Source: a bacterium
GTDB lineage: Bacteria; SAR324; XYD2-FULL-50-16
Direction: 5' to 3'
DNA length: 64,000 nucleotides
Assembly (NCBI GenBank): GCA_018829445.1
Contig: JAHJTV010000029.1
Coordinates: 1 to 64,000, forward strand
Shown here: positions 55,601 to 63,819 of the stretch, in pieces
How positions within the stretch are numbered: the stretch's first letter is position 1
Layout of the letters: each line of letters begins with the position of its first letter
Translations under genes and position numbers: made by a program
Notes under the pieces: generated by a model
Database searches by the model: none
Told to the model about the DNA's origin: nothing
Seen by the model: only the letters and a program-made list of their open reading frames with translations

Positions 55601-56199
55601 GCCATAACACCGGATTACATCGAAGACGGTTTATTCGCATCGCCAGCCTCTCGGTGTTCAGTCTGTTGACTGGAGGGGCTTTGCAGATTACCGAAAAAAA
55701 CAGAACATTTTTAAGACCACCCGGCTCCCTAAATGAATCAACTTTTTTGTCTCGATGCATAAAGTGCCAACGTTGTCTTCAGGTTTGTCCATCGAGGGTG
55801 ATCGTCCCCATTTCGCTTAATGACAGTATCCGCAGTGTCAGCACACCGACTCTCAATTTCAAGCACGGGTATTGTGATCTTTGCATGGAATGTATGTCGG
55901 TTTGTCCCACTGGAGCTATTCAGCCGATGAACAAAGAGGATATCAAGCTGGGAAATGCAGTTGTGATAAAAGAGGCTTGCATCGCCTGGGATTGGGGAGG
56001 TTGTACAAAATGTGCAGCTGAATGTCCTGAGAATGCCATTCAGCTGGACAATGAAAAAAGACCCGTCATTGATCAAAACAAGTGTAACGGTTGCGGACTC
56101 TGTGAGTTCATTTGCCCGAGTTCATCTTTACGAGCTTACAATGCTAATATCAAATCCAAAGGCATTGTTGTTCAACCGCTGAATCATCGTTCCGCATAA
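55597..56199 (+). CDS. NapG-like Tat-exported ferredoxin
   Basis: 200 residues with a twin-arginine start (HRRRFIRIASLSVFSLLTGG) and four [4Fe-4S] motifs: CIKCQRCLQVCP, CDLCMECMSVCP, CTKCAAECP (with an upstream Cys) and CNGCGLCEFICP. This arrangement is that of NapG/MauM periplasmic ferredoxins, which together with NapH oxidise menaquinol and pass electrons to a periplasmic reductase. Start overlaps the chaperone stop by four bases. Confidence 0.9.
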   Translation: MSHNTGLHRRRFIRIASLSVFSLLTGGALQITEKNRTFLRPPGSLNESTFLSRCIKCQRCLQVCPSRVIVPISLNDSIRSVSTPTLNFKHGYCDLCMECMSVCPTGAIQPMNKEDIKLGNAVVIKEACIAWDWGGCTKCAAECPENAIQLDNEKRPVIDQNKCNGCGLCEFICPSSSLRAYNANIKSKGIVVQPLNHRSA

Positions 56200-56231
56200 G
56201 TCATTCCCACATAAAAACCAGAGATAAACTA

Positions 56232-57128
56232 ATGAGAAAAAAAATCTTCACACTGGGACGGATTCGCATAGCCGTTGCTGCCATACTGGTTTTAGGGGTG
56301 ACCTATACCGGAACGAAGTATCAGCTTGATTGGGGAACACTGTGTTCTTACTGCCCCGTTGGATTGTTGCAGGTGATGCTGGCTGCCAAGACCTTGGCTA
56401 TTTCGAAAACACTGTTTTTATCGATCCCAATTTTAATTTTCGCTCTTTTTTTGGGGCGTCTTTTTTGTGCCTGGGGATGCCCGGTAACACTGACACGAGA
56501 CACACTCAATCAGAAAAGCCACAGTGGGGAGAGAAAAAAAAGTAGCGGAACACTGCAAAACATTGACGATTATTCACCAGTTGTTAAAAAGGGAAAAGGT
56601 CTGTCTCAATACACAACATACTGTGTTTTCGTATTGACACTGATTTTATCTTTTTCCCTGGGATTCCCCGTCTTCTGTCTGATTTGTCCCATCGGACTGT
56701 TTTTCGGTTTCTGTTTTTCGCTTTGGAAACTGTCGACGCTTTATCAACCTGGATGGGAGTTGATTATCTTTCCGAGCATACTCTTTGTTGAGCTGTTTTT
56801 ATTCCGGTCCTGGTGCAGCAGCATATGTCCAGTAGGATTGATTTTTAAGCTGACCGGTGCACTGGGAAGGACTTTTGGAGTTGCCCTAAGGCCGATTGTT
56901 AAATCAGACTCCTGTCTTTCGCAATTGGGAAGTAATTGTAAAATTTGCAGCAAAGTATGTCCCGAACAGATCGATCTGCAAAAACCGGAACCCAAGCTTT
57001 TGGATGATTGCACACTGTGTCTGGAGTGTTATACGAAATGCGGCAAAGACGCCATAACCATTAAACCGGAACTGTTCAGGAAGAAACATCAATTGGAATC
57101 GGGAACTGCAAAGGAGCTAAAAAACTAA
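56232..57128 (+). CDS. NapH-like membrane polyferredoxin
   Basis: 298 residues with about four to five transmembrane helices. Cys-rich membrane-edge motifs CSYCPVGLLQ, CAWGCPVTLTRD, CLICPIGLFFG and CSSICPVGLIF are typical of the NapH/CcoG-like group, and two C-terminal [4Fe-4S] motifs are CKICSKVCPEQ and CTLCLECYTKCG. NapH is the quinol-oxidising membrane partner of NapG. The operon thus has two routes to quinone: the NrfD-type anchor and this pair. It ends 62 bp before the convergent regulator. Confidence 0.9.
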   Translation: MRKKIFTLGRIRIAVAAILVLGVTYTGTKYQLDWGTLCSYCPVGLLQVMLAAKTLAISKTLFLSIPILIFALFLGRLFCAWGCPVTLTRDTLNQKSHSGERKKSSGTLQNIDDYSPVVKKGKGLSQYTTYCVFVLTLILSFSLGFPVFCLICPIGLFFGFCFSLWKLSTLYQPGWELIIFPSILFVELFLFRSWCSSICPVGLIFKLTGALGRTFGVALRPIVKSDSCLSQLGSNCKICSKVCPEQIDLQKPEPKLLDDCTLCLECYTKCGKDAITIKPELFRKKHQLESGTAKELKN

Positions 57129-57189
57129 AACTTTCATACATCCGGTCTGCACTATTCACCGAAAACTAATGCTTTTTGAGAAGAGTGTT

Positions 57190-58800
57190 TTAAGATTCAG
57201 GAATTGATTTTGATGAGGACTGTCCGAAGGGAATTCCAAGTTTTCTCAGCCGATGTCGCAAAGTACTCGAATGAAGACCTAATTTTACGGCAGCACCATC
57301 CTTTCCTTGAATCTTGCCTTGAGTCAGTTGCAGCACCCCTTTTATATGAGTGCGAATAACGTCTTCAAGGTTCAGACAAGCTTCAGGTGATATTGATATA
57401 TGGGAACCGGAAACAGGAGGATTCGCTGCTATTGAAGAGGTAAAATCCATAAATGTCAGATGTTCATTGGATCGATGTCTGCGGTTGCGAATAATCTCGC
57501 GTTCCACAACATTTTCCAATTCTCGGACATTACCCGGCCAATCGTACTGTTTTAGGCGATTAAAAGCAGCGGGGGAAACAAAAGGACGATGATTTAGCTT
57601 CATCTCCTGAGTTTTACGATCAATAAAATAGGTCACAAGATCGGGAATATCATCAACACGGTCCCGTAAGGGCGGAATCGTTATCGGGAAGACGTTTAAG
57701 CGAAACCATAAATCTTCGCGGAAATCGCCGTTTTCGACCATTTTTTGCAGATTACGATGAGTTGCTGCCATGATGCGGACATTTACCGGAATGGGTTTAT
57801 TCCCCCCAATCCTTTCTATATGTCGATCTTGTATCACACGCAATAAGCGGACTTGGGCATTGGAATGTAGTTCACCGATTTCATCTAGAAAGATCGTTCC
57901 GCCATGGGCGCGTTCAAATCGGCCCCGTTTTTGAGAAATAGCACCGGTAAAAGCGCCTTTTTCATGGCCGAACAGTTCACTATCGATAAGATTATCCGGA
58001 ATGGCACCACAGTTTACTTTAATCAGAGGGCCATCTCTTCTGGATGAGGTATAGTGGATAGCATTTGCTATCACTTCCTTACCAACACCGGTTTCACCTA
58101 AAAGCAATACGTTGCTGTTGAGTTCGGCCACCTGGTTAACACTATCGATAACGTCTCTTAATCCGGAACTTCGGCCAATGATCTCGTCTCCGGAGATCAT
58201 GTGCAGTTCATTGAAAAGGTACCGGTTATCATCCTTTAGATTTTCCTTGAGACGTTTCAATTCATCAAAACGATGAATATTGGACATGGCTAGAGCTAAC
58301 GGATCATGAAGTAACTTGAGTAAACGCTGGTGTTCTTCGGTAAACAGGTTAGCGTCCTCAGAAAAAAGGACAACAACACCTAGACGAGATTTTTTCACAC
58401 GAAGACGAAGTGCAAGAAATGATGGCTTTTTAAGTCCCAGAGCAGCACCTATTCTTTGCGATATCGGTGTGCTGTCAGGATGATTGACAAGTTCGGAATT
58501 GTCTGTATGTTCCCTGTCCAAAATCATTTGCTGCTCAGATTTTGGAAGCATGATGGGTTTGTCCAGTTGATTAACTTTGATGACGGATTCTAATCCCAAA
58601 GCACGCAAACCGCCAATTTCAGGATCATAGTAGTCGAGCAGAATCCCGGAAAGAGGCATATAGCGTTTTAAAAAAAACAGACTGTTTTTCAGTATTTCAC
58701 TAACTTCCAGGCTACCGCAAATTTGAAGGGTACCCTCGTGGAAGAAAGTCATGTCGTTTGTTTTCATTAATCTTTGAAAGGGAGCTTCACAATTCGCCAT
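57190..58800 (-). CDS. Sigma-54-dependent Fis-family activator with N-terminal GAF domain
   Basis: 536 residues. The N-terminal GAF-like sensor is at about residues 15-180 (cytosolic, no receiver, no transmembrane helix). The AAA+ domain has Walker [13 protein letters not shown], the sigma-54-contacting loop GAFTGA, Walker [13 protein letters not shown] and the arginine finger region [13 protein letters not shown]. The C-terminal Fis-type HTH is [17 protein letters not shown]. This is the NorR/FhlA architecture. A copy of the palindrome found upstream of the sigma-54 promoter at 50541 lies 28-41 bp before this gene, so it should bind both places, activating the molybdoenzyme operon and controlling itself. 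The ligand is unknown; GAF pockets may hold iron, heme or small anions. Confidence 0.93.
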   Translation of the reverse strand: MANCEAPFQRLMKTNDMTFFHEGTLQICGSLEVSEILKNSLFFLKRYMPLSGILLDYYDPEIGGLRALGLESVIKVNQLDKPIMLPKSEQQMILDREHTDNSELVNHPDSTPISQRIGAALGLKKPSFLALRLRVKKSRLGVVVLFSEDANLFTEEHQRLLKLLHDPLALAMSNIHRFDELKRLKENLKDDNRYLFNELHMISGDEIIGRSSGLRDVIDSVNQVAELNSNVLLLGETGVGKEVIANAIHYTSSRRDGPLIKVNCGAIPDNLIDSELFGHEKGAFTGAISQKRGRFERAHGGTIFLDEIGELHSNAQVRLLRVIQDRHIERIGGNKPIPVNVRIMAATHRNLQKMVENGDFREDLWFRLNVFPITIPPLRDRVDDIPDLVTYFIDRKTQEMKLNHRPFVSPAAFNRLKQYDWPGNVRELENVVEREIIRNRRHRSNEHLTFMDFTSSIAANPPVSGSHISISPEACLNLEDVIRTHIKGVLQLTQGKIQGKDGAAVKLGLHSSTLRHRLRKLGIPFGQSSSKSIPES

Positions 58801-58827
58801 CTTAACCGATTGAACAAATTATTAGGG

Positions 58828-58841
58828 TGTCACATATGACA
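58828..58841 (+). promoter_or_regulatory. Palindromic operator in the regulator/cytochrome intergenic region
   Basis: TGTCACATATGACA, one mismatch from a perfect palindrome and two bases different from the enhancer at 50453. It is 28 bp upstream of the activator ATG and 288 bp upstream of the MsrQ-diheme cytochrome gene. Probably an autoregulatory site. Confidence 0.7.
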
Positions 58842-59128
58842 GCTCGTGTCTATACGATATAGTCTGTCTATCCCCAAGTCGGCAGTTCATGATTGATATT
58901 TCACATTTTTTTCACCTTCTTTTTATCTGGATTTCACATAACCATTGCTATGCTGATTATACATTCTATCGAACCGTGGAAGTACTAAACACTGACGATG
59001 ACGATGACAGGAAATTTTGCAGGAAAGAGTATTACAGCCCAAATAAACTTAATAAGCACCTCGAAAGCTATTCTCTTCAAGAAAACACAGAAAACAGTTT
59101 ATGAGGTACAAATAAAGGAGACCGAATA

Positions 59129-60337
59129 ATGAAATTAAAACTGAAAAAAAACTGGTTGTATTTTACGGTTAATATTCTCTTGGGATTAATGTGTTGGCAT
59201 TTTTTGTCGGATTTGATCGCCGGTCAATCCCCGGACAAAATGCTGACTAGAACCGGCGAGATGACACTATGGCTGTTGATTTTAACCATCGCCTGTACGC
59301 CAATCGCCCGGACATTCAAAATTAAACACTATCGACGATATCGAAAAGCGTTTGGGATATTCTCTTTTCTGTATGTATTGCTGCATGTTGCTGCATTTCT
59401 GACCAAAAGCAGATGGAACCTGTCGGAAACTGCGATCTCCCTGTTTTCGGAATGGAATCTGATCCTTGCTTTTCTGTCATTTCTGATCATGATCCCCTTG
59501 GGCCTTACCTCAAATCGTTTTTCACTTCGATTACTGAAGAAACGCTGGAATAGCCTGCATCGAAGCACTTACTTGCTGGTGATATTGGCTTTCGGGCATG
59601 TCCTTTTCCTTACGGACAGCTATCAGCCCGATAAACTCGCCTACGGAGTGGTGATTGCCCTTCTGCTCATCCTGCGATTACCGGTTGTGTCAAACCTGTT
59701 TCACCCAACTGCCAAAGCCGGTCGAAGCCAAATAAAATCAATCAAATCATCCAATGGCTTATCCAAATCCGGAAACGCTTTGCTGATGATTATTGCCGGA
59801 TCGATAACCATGGTGAGTTTTATCAACGGAAATGCTGAGGCTGACACTGGTCAGCCATACACCTATGATCCCAACCATGGAGTGTTTTCAACCTTGTTTA
59901 TGGCATCTGAAATGCCGATCGTCAAAAACGGGAAAACCCGGCAGCTTTGCGGTGTCCAGTGTCATTGGACGTTTCAACCGGGATTGCTGCCCCAGAGTTC
60001 ATGGGAAAGAATCATGAATCAACTGCAGGATCACTTCGGAGAAACCATAAATCTCAGCCCGGACGAAAAAGAGGAGATCAGCAGATACCTTATGCAAAAC
60101 TCTGCCGATCATACAGCATCCAGGGTAGCCGTAAACATTCTTGATAGTCTCAAAGGGACAACGCCCGGCTCCATGGATTCAATCCCCTATCTGAAAAAAA
60201 AGCATTCAGATATTGATGCCGGGATGTTTCAACATGAATCGGTAGTCAGATTTTCCAACTGCCCTGCCTGCCATATAGGAGTCGAGCAATCAGGAAGCTA
60301 CAAGGAAAAACATGTGAGCCTGCCTGAAGGTCTGTGA
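59129..60337 (+). CDS. MsrQ/YedZ-like heme membrane domain fused to diheme cytochrome c
   Basis: 402 residues. Residues about 8-195 are a six-helix ferric-reductase-like domain of the MsrQ/YedZ type with heme His residues in YVLLHVAAF and RSTYLLVILAFGHVLF. A further transmembrane helix (about 210-230) leads to a periplasmic domain matching the DHC diheme cytochrome family (WTFQPGLLPQSSWERIMNQL, DHFGETINLSPDEKEEI). Its heme sites are LCGVQCHW, a CX3CH spacing instead of CXXCH, and NCPACHIG, canonical. The fusion would move electrons from quinol through b hemes to periplasmic c hemes. Good AGGAG ribosome site. Its position next to the activator and operator suggests it belongs to the molybdoenzyme system. 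Confidence 0.85.
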   Translation: MKLKLKKNWLYFTVNILLGLMCWHFLSDLIAGQSPDKMLTRTGEMTLWLLILTIACTPIARTFKIKHYRRYRKAFGIFSFLYVLLHVAAFLTKSRWNLSETAISLFSEWNLILAFLSFLIMIPLGLTSNRFSLRLLKKRWNSLHRSTYLLVILAFGHVLFLTDSYQPDKLAYGVVIALLLILRLPVVSNLFHPTAKAGRSQIKSIKSSNGLSKSGNALLMIIAGSITMVSFINGNAEADTGQPYTYDPNHGVFSTLFMASEMPIVKNGKTRQLCGVQCHWTFQPGLLPQSSWERIMNQLQDHFGETINLSPDEKEEISRYLMQNSADHTASRVAVNILDSLKGTTPGSMDSIPYLKKKHSDIDAGMFQHESVVRFSNCPACHIGVEQSGSYKEKHVSLPEGL

Positions 60338-60464
60338 ATCTTTGGGAGACGTTTAACCGACATTTCCACCCTTCATCTCTTAACTCACATTTCAGGATTT
60401 TCTAATTCTGCTTTGAAAAAGACTGTGTGATGGGCGTGTCTTCGATGCCCATCCTGACAAAACA

Positions 60465-60635
60465 CTATGAAACGTTATTATCAGTATTCATGTTTTCAAT
60501 AACAGTGCTGTTTTGATAATAACCTGGACCTCCACACCCCCATCCTCTTCCTCGGAACAAACCACAACTGCTGAGTGTAAAAACCAAGGTTATAAAAGTG
60601 GCTGAATATAATAATACTCTTTTTGTTTTAATCAT
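60465..60635 (-). CDS. Small lipoprotein, 56 residues
   Basis: From ATG 60635 the frame encodes a signal peptide (VLLYSATFITLVFTL) and lipobox LSSC, so the mature chain begins at Cys24. It has about 33 residues: a Gly/Arg/Cys stretch GLFRGRGWGCGGPGYY and an Asn-rich tail. AAAGG stands eight bases before the start. I know no family; it may be an outer-membrane small lipoprotein. A GATGGGC/GCCCATC hairpin at 60429-60453 just after its stop could be its terminator. Confidence 0.65.
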   Translation of the reverse strand: MIKTKRVLLYSATFITLVFTLSSCGLFRGRGWGCGGPGYYQNSTVIENMNTDNNVS

Positions 60636-60941
60636 GAGCTTACCTTTATTTTAGTAAAGTGAATCTGAATAATGAATAGTGCCTGAACATCATACTATTT
60701 GATACACCAGAGAACAGAAAATATTTCATTTTTTTGGGGAATATTTAAGGGGCAAAATGGGAAGATGAACGAATTGTTACATTATTTGAAATATATCGCT
60801 CTTTCAATTATATTACCCCATAATAGAACAAATCAATGGAGATTGATTTAGCCGTCCAAGAGGAGGTAATTACGAGAAGTGAAGCAACTCCTGGCGTGAA
60901 TGGGAATGCGACAGTCGCCTGGTCATGAATAATCTCAATTT
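60636..60941. other. Intergenic region
   Basis: 306 bp between the small lipoprotein start and the thioredoxin-like gene stop, both minus strand. It should hold the lipoprotein promoter. No gene or repeat is seen. Confidence 0.4.
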
Positions 60942-61445
60942 CTAGTATTGTACCGTATTATCAGCCTGGATTAACAGAGCCTTTAATTTGGTTCTCGAAG
61001 GTACAACACCCGAGGTTATGATTTTTCCGTTAATGACCAGCGCCGGAGAAACCACGGCACCGTACCGTCCTATTTCAGCAATATCGCGGACATGCTCCAG
61101 GTCAGCCTTAATACCTGTTTCAACAAGGATTTCCATGACTTCGCGCTCAAGTCTTTCGCATCGGGGGCAACCCGGTCCCAGTACTTTAATCTCAAGTATT
61201 TCCCCGAAAGCTTCTGCAACCGTTTCTCCGATATGTTTTTTAAACTCGCGTAAAAAGGCCTGTGCATATTCATCCCGGAGATCCGGCACTATATAATTGT
61301 TTTGGGATAGTTCCTCTACCAACATCTGTCCGATCTGTTCATCGGTCATATCCCTGCACCGATCTACTGCTTCTTCCAGTACTTTTTTCAAACCGCTGAT
61401 ACCAATCTTGTTCTTGCCGACGCGTATTTGCACAAAATCATTCAT
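60942..61445 (-). CDS. Two-domain small redox-active disulfide protein (TM0996/MTH895-like)
   Basis: 167 residues. The C-terminal about 78 residues are a minimal thioredoxin/glutaredoxin fold with active site GPGCPRCERL (CPRC) and the cis-Pro region GAVVSPALVINGK. The N-terminal about 85 residues are helical and acidic with no named domain I recognise, though similar extensions occur in anaerobes. Cytosolic. It is the last of a minus-strand redox set with a CcdA-type transporter and another thioredoxin. Confidence 0.82.
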   Translation of the reverse strand: MNDFVQIRVGKNKIGISGLKKVLEEAVDRCRDMTDEQIGQMLVEELSQNNYIVPDLRDEYAQAFLREFKKHIGETVAEAFGEILEIKVLGPGCPRCERLEREVMEILVETGIKADLEHVRDIAEIGRYGAVVSPALVINGKIITSGVVPSRTKLKALLIQADNTVQY

Positions 61446-61743
61446 GATCCAACCTTAAATTTCCAGATTAATTCTTTTTCACCAACTGGCAAAAACACCC
61501 AATACTCCCCTGTTCAAATGGACACGGATTCCATCTTCACTGTCGACTATTTTTACCAATTGTATCTTTTCCCAAATGTGACGCCGCCCCCATCTGAATC
61601 AATCTGAACAATCGCTAATTTTTGTAATTGATTGCCGGAGACAAATTATATCGTTTATAAAGACTTCACTTCCTGGAGTCGGTATCAGACTTGTTAGGAC
61701 GAATAGTCAAAATCTGATGAACATTACATCGACTAAAATGTAT
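61446..61743. other. Intergenic region
   Basis: 298 bp between the CcdA-like and disulfide-protein genes. Short open stretches exist on the minus strand but without starts or family features. Confidence 0.35.
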
Positions 61744-62451
61744 TTAAATATAAAATGGGCTGACAATGAAATAAATCCCAAGAACACAAATGAGAATACC
61801 TGCTCCTTTTCGGAACCAGATACCACCACGTTGCCAAGCCCTGTTTTCGATCAGGCCTTGCACCAGAGCCGCTGAACTACCGGCTATCAGAATCGGCAGA
61901 CAATGGCCGATGGCAAACAGCAGGATATAGAGGATACCTGTCCCAACCTGTTTCTGTATTGTGATGATTGCCAAAATGGGAGCGATGAATCCAAAGGTAC
62001 AGGTCCCGGACAGAATGCCATAAGCTAGCCCCAGCAAAAAAGCACCGGAGTAACCTTTGAGATTAATACGTGTCAACATATTACCCGATACACTGCACCT
62101 CTCCACACCCAGTATTCCTAATGACACCCAGATCAGAATCACCCCGATAATAATCTGCCAATAATTACCAACATCCCCCAGCATCCTTCCCAGCAATGAA
62201 CAAACAATCCCGACCAACGTAATTGTGGTAAACAACCCGGCAGTAAAAAGAGCGGAGTAAACACCAGCCTGCCGGGTATCAAGTGTTTTCCGCTGCCCCC
62301 CAATGTAAGCAACAATCAGGGGAATGGATGCAATATGACAGGGGCTGAACAGAACACTAGTCATTCCCCAGGTAAAACTCCCGACAGCACCAATCATGGA
62401 TCCATTTACAATCCACTGATTTACTGTAAGGAATAGTGAGTTCAGCATCAT
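61744..62451 (-). CDS. CcdA-type transmembrane electron transporter
   Basis: About 235 residues from the ATG at 62451 with AGGAT upstream; an ATG extension to 62544 adds a polar, unlikely N-terminus. Six to seven transmembrane helices in two repeats, each with a conserved Cys: LFSPCHIASIPLI and SGTCTFGFIAPILA, the pair that shuttles disulfides in CcdA/DsbD. It carries reducing power from cytosolic thioredoxin to the periplasm for cytochrome c maturation or periplasmic thiol repair. It lies among thioredoxin genes, close to the c-type cytochrome of the molybdoenzyme region. Confidence 0.88.
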   Translation of the reverse strand: MMLNSLFLTVNQWIVNGSMIGAVGSFTWGMTSVLFSPCHIASIPLIVAYIGGQRKTLDTRQAGVYSALFTAGLFTTITLVGIVCSLLGRMLGDVGNYWQIIIGVILIWVSLGILGVERCSVSGNMLTRINLKGYSGAFLLGLAYGILSGTCTFGFIAPILAIITIQKQVGTGILYILLFAIGHCLPILIAGSSAALVQGLIENRAWQRGGIWFRKGAGILICVLGIYFIVSPFYI

Positions 62452-62661
62452 CAATCCTAATGATTTATAAGGTAAATCCCCAGACAGCTTGAAACCCCAA
62501 GGGCAACGATGGGGCTGACGCCTAACAAAATGGATAAAACGCACTTTTTTATGACTCTGCCCTTCTCAAATTTTTTTTGTAAGAGCAAGCTCTTTGCAGA
62601 ATCAGAGATTTAGATCAAGCGCCCAAACGGATTGGAACCGGACAATACGGAGCGTTATTAA

Positions 62662-62844
62662 AAAGGGTGCTCCATTAACACCTATCTGCAATTTGTTTGC
62701 TCATTAGCGGACGAACTGCCCACACTTGTGGGTTTTCACAATCCGAATGTGCTGGATGACGGTTTATGGGCTGAAGATGAAAATAATCCACAACCATTGA
62801 AAAAGAAAACCGAGGTCAAAAAAACGAAAACCAACTTGAAATGA
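62662..62844 (+). pseudogene. Possible 3' remnant of an unidentified gene
   Basis: A 60-codon open stretch with no ATG between TAA 62659 and TGA 62842-62844. Conceptual sequence NTYLQFVCSLADELPTLVGF then NPNVLDDGLWAEDENN ends in a Lys-rich tail. It reads like a protein C-terminus, but I recognise no family, and it interrupts the spacing of the minus-strand redox genes. Confidence 0.25.
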
Positions 62845-62897
62845 TTTATGTAAACCATATCTGATGAGCTCCTTTTTCAAGGCTAATTACGAAATAT

Positions 62898-63464
62898 TCA
62901 ACCTGGTCCTTTCCTGAATCTGATAAAAAACAAGCCGGAAAAAATAAGAATGGTGATGCAGACGCAAGCAACAATAACCCATACCAGGTTAGCGATTAGC
63001 CAGCCTTTTGGCTCAACTTCCTTTTTCCCAACAGGTTTTATGCCTGCCTGACCGGGCAGTTTCGCACCCAAGGCATCCAGCATCCGAACAATTGACTCTT
63101 CATCCAGAAAACCCTCATGGCGAAACACTTCCGTTCCATCCCTATCAAAAAAAATTTGCGTGGGGATTGTCCGAATCCCAAAACGTTTTGCTTCACTAGC
63201 GTCTTTCCAGACATCAACGAAGATAACAGCAGCTCTCCCCCTATATTCTCTCTCAAGCTTTTCAAGTATGGGGGCCATCATTTTACAGGGCACACAGGCC
63301 TTCGCCCCCAGATCTAGAACCGTTGGCATATCTTTTTCCGGGATTTGCCTGTATTCCCCCGTTTGAGACAAGCCTGAGTATGACAACAATATGCAAATCA
63401 AAAAAAAGACCGAAAGTGCCATGTATTTACAAGGTGCAGCTTGTGAACCCGTGGATAAAGCCAT
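62898..63464 (-). CDS. Membrane-anchored periplasmic thioredoxin
   Basis: About 188 residues from the ATG at 63464, which has GGAG six bases upstream; an in-frame extension to 63551 overlaps the previous gene. An N-terminal signal helix (ALSVFFLICILLSYSG) is followed by a thioredoxin fold with active site KACVPCKMMAP, WKDASEAKRFGIRTIPTQIFFD holding the cis-Pro, then a C-terminal transmembrane helix (IANLVWVIVACVCITILIF). The CVPC site faces the periplasm and is the natural recipient of electrons from the CcdA-like protein downstream. Confidence 0.88.
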   Translation of the reverse strand: MALSTGSQAAPCKYMALSVFFLICILLSYSGLSQTGEYRQIPEKDMPTVLDLGAKACVPCKMMAPILEKLEREYRGRAAVIFVDVWKDASEAKRFGIRTIPTQIFFDRDGTEVFRHEGFLDEESIVRMLDALGAKLPGQAGIKPVGKKEVEPKGWLIANLVWVIVACVCITILIFSGLFFIRFRKGPG

Positions 63465-63495
63465 AAAGAACTCCGTTAAATAGCGATATCTGATT

Positions 63496-63819
63496 CTACT
63501 TTTCACAGTCACACGACACATTCCCCCTGATAATCTCCTGCCAGTCTCCAATTACATCGTGCGTCCAGCAGTCATCGGCACCTGCTGCCTCTCTCATTAC
63601 CAGGGCGAGGATATAAGCCAATTCTTTAACCGTTGCTCCAGCCTCCAAAGCGCCCTTGAAGTGTTTCAGAACACAAGGCTTTGATCGCCCTTTTATCGAT
63701 AACGCAAAACAGATAAACTGATATGTTTTTTCATCAATTGATCTCTTTTCAGCGTAGAGATTGTCCATATTGTCCAGAATCTCAGAAAATTCCGGGAAAA
63801 ATTCGGCTAACATTCTCAT
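63496..63819 (-). CDS. Carboxymuconolactone decarboxylase/AhpD-like protein
   Basis: About 107 residues from ATG 63819, with a strong AGGAGG ribosome site. Helical CMD-domain features: AEKRSIDEKTYQFICFALSI, then KHFKGALEAGATVKELAYIL. AhpD-type members have a CxxC-x-x-H redox site; here the position reads PCVLKHF with a single Cys, and further Cys residues are near the C-terminus (DDCWTHD, VSCDCEK). It may be a peroxidase-like or thiol-handling protein. First gene of the minus-strand redox set. Confidence 0.8.
   Translation of the reverse strand: MRMLAEFFPEFSEILDNMDNLYAEKRSIDEKTYQFICFALSIKGRSKPCVLKHFKGALEAGATVKELAYILALVMREAAGADDCWTHDVIGDWQEIIRGNVSCDCEK

Noticed and set aside
58945..58965. TTTCAC...TTGC resembling a sigma-54 promoter before the MsrQ-cytochrome gene
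   Set aside because: The -24 GG is absent and the spacing is seven rather than five bases.
58889..59104. Plus-strand frame of 71 codons before the MsrQ-cytochrome gene
   Set aside because: No ribosome site and an Asp-run from a GATGAC repeat; more likely the 5' leader.
61446..61743. Short minus-strand open stretches between the CcdA-like and disulfide-protein genes
   Set aside because: About 30 codons each, no start codons, no similarity that I recognise.
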